NCBI GenBank assembly: GCA_034931985.1
Contig: JAYGHB010000099.1
Span: 36,136-100,135, forward strand
DNA from: Halotia wernerae
GTDB taxonomy: Bacteria; Cyanobacteriota; Cyanobacteriia; Cyanobacteriales; Nostocaceae
Reading direction: 5' to 3'
Length of the DNA stretch: 64,000 nucleotides
Position 1 is the first letter of the stretch. Every line of letters begins with the position of its first letter. Positions 39,884 to 49,049 of this stretch are shown one piece after another. The notes under the pieces are model-generated. The model had not been told where the DNA came from and ran no database searches. It saw only the letters and a list, made by a program, of their open reading frames with translations. A program made the position numbers and the translations under genes.

Positions 39884-42475
39884 ATGTCGCAGTCTTATTT
39901 TGATACAGAGAATAACGGACACAGATCTTTTGAACTACCAGGAGCGAGACCACACTACAACCCCGATCGCCCCGGACAAGTAGAGCATATTTTTCTTGAC
40001 CTCAGCTTGGATATTCCTAACCAGAGTTACCACGGTAGTTGCAGTATCCGCTTATTGCCTATCCGTAATGGCATTGACCGTTTGACTTTGGATGCTGTTA
40101 ACCTAAATATCCAGTCTGTACAAGTAGACGAGGTGGCGCAAAATTTTGATTACGATGGCGAACAGCTGGCGATTCAACTTGCTCAACCAACTCAAATTGG
40201 TCAGCGATTATTAATTGCGATCGCCTACTCGGTCGAAAAACCCCAACGCGGTATTTACTTTATTCAACCAGACAAACATTATCCCCATAAACCCACTCAA
40301 GTCTGGACTCAGGGAGAAGACGAAGACTCGCGTTTCTGGTTTCCCTGTTTTGACTACCCAGGACAACTATCTACTTCCGAAATTCGTGTCCGTGTTCCCA
40401 AACATCTTGTTGCTATTTCCAACGGCGAACTAATTGATACTCAAAAAGATGGCGATCGCAAAATCTTTCACTGGTCACAGCAGCAAATTCATCCTACCTA
40501 CTTGATGACTCTAGCAGTAGGTGATTTTGCAGAAATTAGTGATCAATGGCAAGGAAAACCAGTTACCTACTACGTAGCCAAGGGAAGAGAATCAGACGCT
40601 AAACGCAGCATGGGCAAAACTCCCCGCATGATGGAGTTTTTGAGCGAAAAGTACGGCTATCCCTACGCTTTTCCCAAATATGCCCAAGTTTGTGTTGACG
40701 ACTTTATCTTTGGAGGAATGGAAAACACTTCCACAACTCTGTTAACCGATAGGTGTTTGCTAGATGAACGCGCCGCCTTAGACAATCGCAACACCGAAAG
40801 TTTAGTTGTTCACGAACTAGCGCATCAGTGGTTTGGCGATTTGTTGGTGATTAAACATTGGTCACACGCTTGGATCAAAGAAGGGATGGCTTCTTATTCT
40901 GAGGTGATGTGGACAGAACATGAGTATGGGCAACAAGAAGCCGCATACTATCGATTATTAGAAGCTCGGAGTTACTTGAACGAAGATAGCAGCCGCTACC
41001 GGAGGCCGATGGTAACGCACGTTTACCGCGAAGCCATTGAACTTTACGATCGCCACATCTACGAAAAAGGCTCTTGTGTTTATCACATGATCCGGGCAGA
41101 ATTGGGAGAAGAGTTGTTTTGGCAGGCAATTCACACGTTTGTCCAAGATAATGCCCACAAAACCGTCGAAACAGTAGACTTGCTACGGGCAATTGAAAAG
41201 GCAACTGGGCGTAATCTCACGTTCCTTTTTGATCAGTACGTTTATCGTGGCGGTCATCCTGATTTTAAAGTCGCCTACTCTTGGGATGGGGATGCTAAGT
41301 TAGCAAAAGTAACAGTAACTCAAACCCAAGCAACCACAGATAAAGATTTATTCGATCTAAAAATCCCTATCGGTTTTGGCTATACCCCACAACAAGAAGT
41401 AGCGCCACTCCAAACCTTCACCGTACGGGTACATGAAAAAGAACAAAGCTTTTACTTCCCTTTAGCAGAAAAGCCCCAATTTATCAGCTTTGATGTGGGG
41501 AATCATTACTTAAAAACTGTGTCTTTGGAATACCCAGTACCAGAGTTGAAAGTACAGTTAGAATTTGACCCTAACCCAATTTCTCGCATTTATGCAGCAG
41601 AAGCTTTAGCAAAAAAAGGCGGTTTAGAAGCCACCAAAGCTTTGTCAGCATCCCTTAAAAACGAATTATTTTGGGGTGTGCGGATCGAAGTAGCGAAACA
41701 ATTAGCCCAAGTTAAATTAGATCAAGCCTTTGAGGGATTAGTTACTGGGTTGAAAGATCAAAATGCTCTCGTGCGGCGAGCTGTAGTGGAAGCACTAGCT
41801 CAAATCAAAACCCATGAAAGTTATAAAGCTGTGAAAGGACTTATACAAGATGGCGATCCCAGCTACTACGTAGAAGCAATGGCTGCTCGTACCATTGGGT
41901 CTATTGCGGCTGCTAATTTAGACGAAAAGCCCAAACAAGAAAAAGTTCTCAAACTGCTAAAATCCGTTTTAGAAGAAAAGGCAGGTTGGAATGAAGTAGT
42001 GCGGAGTGGTGCAGTTGCAGGTTTAGCTGAACTCAAAACTTCCGAAGCCGCTTTAAACTTGCTACTCGAATACACCAGAGTTGGTGTCCCGCAACCGCTG
42101 CGTCTATCTGCAATTCGGGCTGTAGGAAAGATTTCTGTAGGTCAAAGTCCGGTCAATTTAGAACTAATTTTAGAAAAATTAGCAGAACTAGCAAAAGAAA
42201 CCTTCTTTTTAACCCAAATGGCAGTAGTTGCAGCCTTGGGACAAATGGAAACTCCCAAAGCAATGGGGATTTTGCGATCGCTAGCCGATCAAACAGCAGA
42301 CGGGCGTGTACGGCGTTATGCTGACGAATCGATTGCGAATGTGCAGAAGAACGTAGGTACAGAAACCGCCTTGCGTCAGTTGCGTGAGGAACTTAATCAA
42401 CTTAAACAACAAAACCAAGAATTGGTCAGCCGCTTAGAAAACTTGGAGGCTAAATCCAAAAACCCTACATCCTAA
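39884..42475 (+). CDS. M1-family aminopeptidase with HEAT repeats
   Basis: An 863-residue zinc aminopeptidase. The N-terminal beta domain (about 1-215) precedes the thermolysin-like domain with GGMEN substrate motif (about 274) and the zinc site HELAH (310-314) plus Glu333 in WIKEGMASY. A beta domain follows. From about residue 560 to 830 there are HEAT-like helical repeats (ALVRRAVVEALAQI, EVVRSGAVAGLAEL), and the protein ends in a short coiled coil. It removes N-terminal residues from peptides in the cytoplasm. No signal peptide. The M3 oligopeptidase gene follows 140 bases later, so the two may work in sequence in peptide recycling. Confidence 0.95.
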   Translation: MSQSYFDTENNGHRSFELPGARPHYNPDRPGQVEHIFLDLSLDIPNQSYHGSCSIRLLPIRNGIDRLTLDAVNLNIQSVQVDEVAQNFDYDGEQLAIQLAQPTQIGQRLLIAIAYSVEKPQRGIYFIQPDKHYPHKPTQVWTQGEDEDSRFWFPCFDYPGQLSTSEIRVRVPKHLVAISNGELIDTQKDGDRKIFHWSQQQIHPTYLMTLAVGDFAEISDQWQGKPVTYYVAKGRESDAKRSMGKTPRMMEFLSEKYGYPYAFPKYAQVCVDDFIFGGMENTSTTLLTDRCLLDERAALDNRNTESLVVHELAHQWFGDLLVIKHWSHAWIKEGMASYSEVMWTEHEYGQQEAAYYRLLEARSYLNEDSSRYRRPMVTHVYREAIELYDRHIYEKGSCVYHMIRAELGEELFWQAIHTFVQDNAHKTVETVDLLRAIEKATGRNLTFLFDQYVYRGGHPDFKVAYSWDGDAKLAKVTVTQTQATTDKDLFDLKIPIGFGYTPQQEVAPLQTFTVRVHEKEQSFYFPLAEKPQFISFDVGNHYLKTVSLEYPVPELKVQLEFDPNPISRIYAAEALAKKGGLEATKALSASLKNELFWGVRIEVAKQLAQVKLDQAFEGLVTGLKDQNALVRRAVVEALAQIKTHESYKAVKGLIQDGDPSYYVEAMAARTIGSIAAANLDEKPKQEKVLKLLKSVLEEKAGWNEVVRSGAVAGLAELKTSEAALNLLLEYTRVGVPQPLRLSAIRAVGKISVGQSPVNLELILEKLAELAKETFFLTQMAVVAALGQMETPKAMGILRSLADQTADGRVRRYADESIANVQKNVGTETALRQLREELNQLKQQNQELVSRLENLEAKSKNPTS

Positions 42476-42615
42476 CAAAGCAAAATTATCCAGCGATCGC
42501 TACATTAGAGATATATGAAAACTCCTTATACTCTCTGCGCTTTGCGTGAGACAAATTATCCAGTAACCATGCAACACCAAAAATCATTGTTTGCCGATAT
42601 TATCTCTAAAAAACT

Positions 42616-44727
42616 ATGAGTGCAACTGTCAACATTTCTCAAAACCCCTTACTCAAAGGCTCTGGCTTACCCACCTTCACAGACATTCAACCAGAGCAAA
42701 TAGTACCAGCTTTTAACGAATTATTGGCGGAACTTGACCAGCAGCTAACTGACTTAGAGGCTAATCTCCAACCTACTTGGAGTGGTCTAGTAGAACCTCT
42801 AGAAGAACTAACAGAACGACTAACTTGGAGTTGGGGCATAGTCAACCATTTAATGGGTGTGAAGAATAGCCCGGAACTACGCACAGCTTACGAAACTGTG
42901 CAACCACAAGTAGTACAATTTGTTAATAAGCTCGGTCAAAGTCAACCTATCTACAATACTTTTAAGAAACTCCGCGCTAGCGATCGTTGGCAAACTTTAG
43001 AATCTGCTCAACAGCGGATTGTGTCAGCTGCCATCCGTGATGCCGAACTTGCTGGTGTTGGCTTAGAAGGAGATGCACGGGAACGTTTCAACGCTATTCA
43101 AATGGAATTGGCAGAACTTTCTACCAAGTTCTCTAACCATATATTAGATGCCACCAAAGCTTTTAGCGTCACTCTCACAACTAAAGCAGAAATTGACGGC
43201 TTACCCGATAGCTTACTTAGTCTGGCGGCACAAGTTGCCCGTGCTGCTGGGTCAGAAAATGCCACACCAGAAAATGGCCCTTGGCGCATCACTTTGGATT
43301 TACCCAGTTATGGGCCTTTCATGCAGCACAGTACCCGTCGTGATTTGCGCGAACAGCTTTACAAAGCTTATATTACTCGTGCTTCATCTGGTGAGTTAGA
43401 TAATAATCCGTTAATTCAACGCATTTTAGAGTTACGGCAAGAATTAGCGCATGACTTATTAGGTTTTGAGAATTTTGCTGAGTTGAGCCTAGCAAGCAAA
43501 ATGGCTCCCAACGTTGAAGCGGTGGAGGCACTGTTAGAAGAGTTACGTGGCGCTAGTTATGATGCAGCACTCAAAGATTTAAAAGAACTCAAAGCTTTTG
43601 CAGCTACCAAAAATGCAGCAGAAGCTGAAGATTTACAACATTGGGATATCAGTTTTTGGGCAGAACGCCAACGGGAAGAAAAATTCGCCTTCACCGCCGA
43701 AGAATTACGTCCTTACTTCCCTCTTCCTCAAGTTCTAGATGGTTTATTTGGACTTGTGCAGCGGCTATTTGGCGTTACTGTGACTTCTGCCGATGGACAA
43801 GCCCCAGTCTGGCACAAGGATGTGCGTTATTTCCAAATTGCTGATGAAACTGGTAGTCCTATAGCCTACTTCTACTTAGATCCATACAGCCGTCCAGCAG
43901 AAAAGCGCGGTGGTGCTTGGATGGATGTTTGCATCAATCGCAGAAAAACCACTGAGAATGGTGTGCCTACTACCCGTTTACCTGTGGCATATTTGGTCTG
44001 TAACCAAACTCCCCCAGTAGACGACAAGCCCAGTTTAATGACTTTTTATGAAGTAGAAACTTTGTTTCACGAGTTCGGTCATGGCTTGCATCACATGCTA
44101 ACTAAGGTAGACTACCCTGGAGCAGCAGGCATCAACAATGTAGAGTGGGACGCGGTAGAACTACCTAGCCAGTTTATGGAAAACTGGTGCTATGACCGAC
44201 CCACTTTATTTGGTATGGCTAAGCATTACGAAACTGGTGAACTCTTACCAGAGCATTATTACCAAAAATTGCTAGCGGCACGGAATTATATGAGTGGTAG
44301 CAGTACATTACGGCAAATCCACTTTAGCACTGTTGACTTGGAACTGCACTGTCGTTATCGTCCAGGTAGCGATGAAACTCCCGCAGATTTGCGCCATCGA
44401 ATTGCCAAAACTACTACTGTTTTGCCACCACTACCAGAAGACGCTTTTTTATGCGCTTTCGGACACATCTTCGGAGGTGGTTATGCCGCAGGTTATTATA
44501 GTTACAAGTGGGCTGAAGTGTTGAGTGCTGACGCTTTTGCAGCTTTTGAAGAAGCTGGGTTAGAAGACGAAGAGGCAATCAAAACTACAGGTAAGCGCTA
44601 TAGAGATACAGTACTGGCTCTCGGTGGGAGCAAGCACCCAATGGAGGTGTTTCAATCCTTCCGCGGTCGTGAACCGAGTACAGTTTCTTTGCTCAAACAC
44701 AATGGCTTATTAGCAACTGTGGCTTAA
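42616..44727 (+). CDS. prlC: M3-family oligopeptidase (oligopeptidase A-like)
   Basis: A 703-residue thimet-type zinc peptidase that degrades short peptides in the cytoplasm. The zinc motif HEFGH is at 485-489, followed by the downstream glutamate in NNVEWDAVELPSQFMENW. The substrate loop FGHIFGGGYAAGYYSYKWAEVLSADAF is intact (region about 617-640). Length agrees with E. coli oligopeptidase A (about 680). The symbol follows that enzyme. A strong upstream ribosome site is lacking. The M1 aminopeptidase gene precedes on the same strand. Confidence 0.95.
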   Translation: MSATVNISQNPLLKGSGLPTFTDIQPEQIVPAFNELLAELDQQLTDLEANLQPTWSGLVEPLEELTERLTWSWGIVNHLMGVKNSPELRTAYETVQPQVVQFVNKLGQSQPIYNTFKKLRASDRWQTLESAQQRIVSAAIRDAELAGVGLEGDARERFNAIQMELAELSTKFSNHILDATKAFSVTLTTKAEIDGLPDSLLSLAAQVARAAGSENATPENGPWRITLDLPSYGPFMQHSTRRDLREQLYKAYITRASSGELDNNPLIQRILELRQELAHDLLGFENFAELSLASKMAPNVEAVEALLEELRGASYDAALKDLKELKAFAATKNAAEAEDLQHWDISFWAERQREEKFAFTAEELRPYFPLPQVLDGLFGLVQRLFGVTVTSADGQAPVWHKDVRYFQIADETGSPIAYFYLDPYSRPAEKRGGAWMDVCINRRKTTENGVPTTRLPVAYLVCNQTPPVDDKPSLMTFYEVETLFHEFGHGLHHMLTKVDYPGAAGINNVEWDAVELPSQFMENWCYDRPTLFGMAKHYETGELLPEHYYQKLLAARNYMSGSSTLRQIHFSTVDLELHCRYRPGSDETPADLRHRIAKTTTVLPPLPEDAFLCAFGHIFGGGYAAGYYSYKWAEVLSADAFAAFEEAGLEDEEAIKTTGKRYRDTVLALGGSKHPMEVFQSFRGREPSTVSLLKHNGLLATVA

Positions 44728-45144
44728 AAAACAGCGCCTTGATTAGATAACTGTAAGTAGGTATGCACGAATAAACCTAACTATATAACGAAATGTAAAT
44801 TCACTGAAATGTTTGCGATTGCTGCGTTTCACTTCGTTCCACTCGCAATGACATACTTAGAAATTTTCCCACCCACCTACTTAGTAGTCTGTCAAGTTTA
44901 AATTGATAGATAAGCAAGTTGTTTGTAGTCAGGACTTTAGTCCTTCTTTTCCAAGCACTAAAGTCTTGACTATACGTTGAGAATCAAAGCCCATGCTGAT
45001 GTAGCGGATTTTTTAGTCAAGCAAATACATAGCGATCGCTATTTGCAGCAAACACCTCTAAAACCAGAAAATACGACTTTTGATGGTTGACGAAGGTATT
45101 ATAAAACTGTAATTTTAAACTCAATTCATCAAAAAAGATACAGA
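44728..45144. other. 417-bp spacer with two dispersed repeats
   Basis: At 44813-44853, TTGCGATTGCTGCGTTTCAC then TTCGTTCCACTCGCAATGAC is a widespread palindromic cyanobacterial repeat. At 44927-44973, TAGTCAGGACTTTAGT and ACTAAAGTCTTGACTA form a long stem. A HIP1 site is near 45032. No gene. Confidence 0.65.
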
Positions 45145-45786
45145 GTGATGGCGACAATTGCTACCAAAAATGAAGTTATTACCGTAATCATCATTTTCTC
45201 AGTCAAACCAGAACGACAGCAAGAATTGATAGATGCGATCGCTGAATTTGTAGAGACAGTCAAGCAACAACCTGGTTTTGTTTCTGCCAATATTCACAAA
45301 AGCATTGATGGCTTAAAAGTTGCTAACTACGCACAATGGCAAAGTCAACCAGACTACAATAACTTTATTAATAATACTGAAGTACAGGCAAAAGCAGCCA
45401 AACTTAGAGAATTTAATTCACCAGATATTCATATTTATGAAGTAGTTATTTCTGAGTCTAAAGAAGGCATACCTAAAATTAAACAAGGACAATACATAAC
45501 TCATTTTGCCGAATTTCGGATGTCGCCTGAGAATCAACCGCGCATGATAGAACTGGCAAAAGAAAACGTCGGCAAAGCAATGGAGTTACCAGGGCTGATT
45601 TCAGCAAATTTTCATCGTAGTCTTGATGGCACTCGTGTAATCAATTACGGACAATGGCTGGATCAAGAAACTATCGAAAACCTTAAGAAACAACCAGGAT
45701 TTAGCAAAGACTCTGAATATTGGGAAGGTATTGCCGAAAACGAACATCATCTCTACGAAGTTGTTTTGACTGTACCCAATGACTAG
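45145..45786 (+). CDS. tandem antibiotic-biosynthesis-monooxygenase (ABM) domain protein
   Basis: A 213-residue soluble protein with two ABM ferredoxin-fold domains in tandem. The first spans about 8-100 (VIIIFSVKPERQQELIDAI, then QPGFVSANIHKSIDGLKVANYAQW); the second spans 115-208 (THFAEFRMSPENQPRMIELA, then LPGLISANFHRSLDGTRVINYGQW). Each copy keeps the SANxHxSxDG and YxQW signatures. Such domains can be monooxygenases or haem or quinol modifiers; the substrate is unknown. The start is GTG at 45145 or ATG at 45148. It is convergent with the next hydrolase, 16 bases between stops. Confidence 0.85.
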   Translation: MMATIATKNEVITVIIIFSVKPERQQELIDAIAEFVETVKQQPGFVSANIHKSIDGLKVANYAQWQSQPDYNNFINNTEVQAKAAKLREFNSPDIHIYEVVISESKEGIPKIKQGQYITHFAEFRMSPENQPRMIELAKENVGKAMELPGLISANFHRSLDGTRVINYGQWLDQETIENLKKQPGFSKDSEYWEGIAENEHHLYEVVLTVPND

Positions 45787-45802
45787 TACCGTTGCGCGGA
45801 AG

Positions 45803-46708
45803 TCAATTAAATAACACACGACCATATACTTGTCGGACAAAAGACTTGATCCATTGCAGATATTCCATATTAGCAACTACAGCTACATTGTTATGTTCTG
45901 CGCCTGGAACTAAAATCAGTGTCTTTGGTTCGGGAGCAACAGCATATAGTTTTTGGCTCATGAAAGATGGAACAGTAGAATCGACAGTACCATGAACAAA
46001 TAAAACGGGCATTTTCAATTGTGGTACTTTTTTAATCGATTCAAACCGCTGGTTCAGGATTAAATCGACGGGAAATATCGGAAATAAATTCCGATAAGAG
46101 ATTAAATCACGGATAGAAGTAAAAGAACTTTCTACAATCAATCCGGCTGCTTCTGGGTATTTGACTGCCAAATCAATGCCTATTGCACCCCCCAGAGAAT
46201 GCCCATAAATCACAATTTGGCTTGGTGAAATCTGCCGCTGTTGTACTAGGTAGTTCCAAGCTGTAACTGCATCCTGATAAACGCGCATTTCATTAGGAAA
46301 AACACCCTCGCTGCGACCATATCCCCGATAATCAATCAGTAAAACCGAAAATCCTAATTGATAAAACCGATTGGCATGAGCTAAATTAGCGCCAATATTG
46401 ATCCCGTTACCGTGCAGATATAACAATACTTTGGCATCGGGTTGGTTGGACTTAATCCACCAACCGTGTATATGCTCCACCCTACCTGACATCACTGGCA
46501 CAGGTAACCAAACCTCCTCGTAGGGGATATTGAAAAACTCTGGTGTTTTTTCAATCACACTGGAGGGAAAGAAAATAAATCTCGGTTGCTGCACCAAAAG
46601 AACCAGACAAATGGCAAAATAAGCGATCGCTGCAACTATACCTACCAAGAGTGGTAGCTGGAACCATGATTGTATTATAAGTTGTAGTTTGTTGATGATC
46701 ATGCACAA
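45803..46708 (-). CDS. membrane-anchored alpha/beta-hydrolase (BEM46/S33 type)
   Basis: A 301-residue protein with one N-terminal membrane helix (about residues 17-42), then an alpha/beta-hydrolase domain. LLYLHGNGINIGANL gives the oxyanion region, GHSLGG the nucleophile, FVHGTVDSTVP the acid region and PGAEHNN the catalytic histidine, so the triad is complete. It resembles the BEM46/YfhR family of putative peptidases or esterases attached to membranes. The substrate is unknown. It is divergent from the RodZ-like gene with a 178-bp spacer. Confidence 0.82.
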   Translation of the reverse strand: MCMIINKLQLIIQSWFQLPLLVGIVAAIAYFAICLVLLVQQPRFIFFPSSVIEKTPEFFNIPYEEVWLPVPVMSGRVEHIHGWWIKSNQPDAKVLLYLHGNGINIGANLAHANRFYQLGFSVLLIDYRGYGRSEGVFPNEMRVYQDAVTAWNYLVQQRQISPSQIVIYGHSLGGAIGIDLAVKYPEAAGLIVESSFTSIRDLISYRNLFPIFPVDLILNQRFESIKKVPQLKMPVLFVHGTVDSTVPSFMSQKLYAVAPEPKTLILVPGAEHNNVAVVANMEYLQWIKSFVRQVYGRVLFN

Positions 46709-46886
46709 TATTTTATACTTTTATAAGTATTGGTAAGGACAGTAATTATTAACTAGTCGAGCAAGGGTGGTGTTTTCAAATTAAAATTAGACTATTCAAA
46801 CAATTTAAACAGATAGTAAAAATATCTACGTTACTTAAACAATTTCACTGCCACATAGTAAAAATAATCACTCCTAGGAGAAGACC

Positions 46887-47762
46887 GTGAATCTCTTAAA
46901 TGAGGCTCAAACCGAGCAATTAAAGGAAATAAGTCAATATTTACTGCAAGTAAGACAAGAAAAATCTATACGTATAGAAGAAGTAGCTGCAAAAACACAT
47001 ATTCGAGAGACTTTCTTGAAAGCTTTAGAAGCAGGTCACTTTGAAGAATTACCTGAACCTGTTTATGTCCAAGGATTTATTCGCCGCTATGCAGATGCCA
47101 TAGGAATGGATGGTACTGCTTTAGCAAACAGTTTTACAGTTAATGTTTCACCTCCATATACCAAGACTAGTCCTAATAATAATAGTCAAAATTTAGACAA
47201 AAGAGCAAAGATACGTATACCTCTTTTCATAGCCTACGCTCTATTACTAATAATTGCCGCCATCGGACTTGTCTATATACTCAATCCTCAACTGATAGTC
47301 GAGTTGGTGACTAAGCAACAAAATTCAATAGCTACTTCTACACAAAAAACAGCACAGTCATCTGAATCTTCCTTACCCGCCCTTGAATCCCAGGCTCAGC
47401 AACAAAATTCAGTACCTACTACTGAACAGACAATAGTACCATTACCTGAATCTTCGTTGGCTGTAGCGCCTTCTGTAAGCACAACAAATCAGAATGTCGA
47501 AGTTACTTTAGAACTTCAAGGTAGGTCATGGTTGAAAGTGCAAGCGGATGGCAAGACTGAATTTGTCGGCGAATTAACAAAGGGAGAACGAAGAACTTGG
47601 ACGGCAAAAAAACAGTTAACTGTACGCTCCGGTAATGCTGGTGCTGTATTGATTTCTGTTAACAATCAACCAGCAATGCCTTTCGGGGATGCTGGTGGTA
47701 TTAAAGAAGTTACATTCACTCCAGAAGTTAATAATCAACAATCAACTGTTAATAGTCAATAG
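46887..47762 (+). CDS. RodZ-like HTH and DUF4115 protein
   Basis: A 291-residue bitopic membrane protein. The N-terminal cytoplasmic Xre-type helix-turn-helix (about 10-75: LLQVRQEKSIRIEEVAAKTH, then PVYVQGFIRRYADAIGMD), a single helix (about 111-132) and a periplasmic C-terminal DUF4115 beta domain (VTLELQGRSWLKVQADGKTEF, then GNAGAVLISVNNQPAMPFG) are the RodZ layout. RodZ links MreB to the envelope in rod-shaped cells. The start is GTG with AGGAGAAG 8 bases upstream. No mre genes are nearby, so the cell-shape role is by family only. Confidence 0.85.
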   Translation: MNLLNEAQTEQLKEISQYLLQVRQEKSIRIEEVAAKTHIRETFLKALEAGHFEELPEPVYVQGFIRRYADAIGMDGTALANSFTVNVSPPYTKTSPNNNSQNLDKRAKIRIPLFIAYALLLIIAAIGLVYILNPQLIVELVTKQQNSIATSTQKTAQSSESSLPALESQAQQQNSVPTTEQTIVPLPESSLAVAPSVSTTNQNVEVTLELQGRSWLKVQADGKTEFVGELTKGERRTWTAKKQLTVRSGNAGAVLISVNNQPAMPFGDAGGIKEVTFTPEVNNQQSTVNSQ

Positions 47763-47766
47763 TCAG

Positions 47767-48095
47767 AAAACAGAGCTAAGGCAAGAGATTGAAATCACCA
47801 GTTTTGATTTATCCAAACCGGAAATTTTAGCCCTAGTTAGCGCCTATGACAACACAGGTTACTACCTACTGGGCTTGATGCTGGAGAAGATAACTGGACA
47901 ATCTTATGAAGATTTATTGCGCGATCGCGTTTTTCTGCCGTTAGGAATGAATGCACCAGTAATATTACCCGCTTTATTGATGATAATATTACTGTAATTT
48001 TATTGTGCAATTTAAACCAAATTTCCCGACCAGATGCGATCGCTAAGGAAATTGCTGGATATTATTGCCCAAAACTGGCAAAATTAGCACTTTAG
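47767..48095 (+). pseudogene. serine hydrolase (beta-lactamase-type) fragment
   Basis: Only the middle and end of a class C-type beta-lactamase/D-Ala-D-Ala carboxypeptidase-like protein remain. YDNTGYYLLGLMLEKITGQS, with the YxN catalytic motif, is read in one frame. After an internal deletion and frame change, IDDNITVILLCNLNQISRPD and KEIAGYYCPKLAKLAL follow to a TAG at 48093-48095. The SxxK nucleophile part is missing. The piece starts right after the RodZ-like stop. Confidence 0.75.
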
Positions 48096-48126
48096 CCTCC
48101 ATTAGAAACACATTAATGATTTTTTG

Positions 48127-48978
48127 TTAGCTAGATTCAGTGCGACGCACAAAGGGCAACATGTCTTCTAGAATCGTTTTGTGGTAGTGTTCTTGAGGAT
48201 AATGCCCGACATTATTAAGTTTGATTATTTCTGTGTTTGGTACAGAATCTGCAAAATTTTGTGCCATTTCTACAGATAACCAAGGGTCAATTACACCCCA
48301 TTGCAGAAGAATTGGTTGTTGCCATTGTTTAAAGCCAGATTCGATTTCTGTCATTGCTGTCTCAAGTTGCAAGTTACGAATAGTTGCTAAGAGACTACGC
48401 CCAGGAGCAGAACTTTTCAAATAAGGTTTACGATAAACATCCAAATCTCGATCTTCTATGCGGTAACGGCTACCACCTTCTAGAGTTCGATCAACTAATA
48501 AGGGGTCTTGGGTGATCATTTCACCTGCTAAAGGTAAACCCATTTGTTTAATTTTCCAGGGTAATTTGGCAGTAGTTGAAATTGGTGTATTGAGAATAGC
48601 TATGTTGGCAATTTGTTCAGGGTGACATAAGGCATACTGTAGTCCTACAGAGCCTAAAAATCCTTGTACAACCAAAGAAAAACGTTCAATTTCTAACGCT
48701 TTGATAAATCCCTCTAAGGCTGTGATAAAAGCATCGGGTGTGTAGGCAAAGTCTCGTTTTTCTGGATGTGCAGAAAAGCCATAACCGATCCAATCGGGTG
48801 CGATCGCTCTCGTTCCCTGTGCTGCTAAAGCTGGTAAAATGTGTCGCCAACTATAACTTTGTGATACTAAACCATGCAGTAAGACTACAGGCAATAAGTC
48901 AGTTCTACCAATTGGTAAAGATTCACGATAAAACCATTCTAGAGAATCTACTGTTATTTTATGTTCTGTTGATGACAC
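48127..48978 (-). CDS. alpha/beta-hydrolase (haloalkane dehalogenase/epoxide hydrolase-like)
   Basis: A 283-residue hydrolase. VVLLHGLVSQSYSWRHILP is the oxyanion region and APDWIGYGFSAHP the typical second motif. At the nucleophile elbow the sequence is VVQGFLGSVG: the usual small-x-Ser/Asp nucleophile position (GxSxG) is replaced by Gly-Phe-Leu-Gly, so the nucleophile is unclear. An acid candidate (WGVIDPWLS) and the histidine (GHYPQEH) remain. It may therefore be a non-canonical or inactive hydrolase. Followed on the same strand, upstream, by the FAD oxidoreductase gene about 70 bases away. Confidence 0.75.
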   Translation of the reverse strand: MSSTEHKITVDSLEWFYRESLPIGRTDLLPVVLLHGLVSQSYSWRHILPALAAQGTRAIAPDWIGYGFSAHPEKRDFAYTPDAFITALEGFIKALEIERFSLVVQGFLGSVGLQYALCHPEQIANIAILNTPISTTAKLPWKIKQMGLPLAGEMITQDPLLVDRTLEGGSRYRIEDRDLDVYRKPYLKSSAPGRSLLATIRNLQLETAMTEIESGFKQWQQPILLQWGVIDPWLSVEMAQNFADSVPNTEIIKLNNVGHYPQEHYHKTILEDMLPFVRRTESS

Positions 48979-49049
48979 GCTATTTTCCTATCAATTTTGA
49001 CATGCAAAAACCTGGCATATTAAATACCAAGATAAAAAGGTATTTTTTA

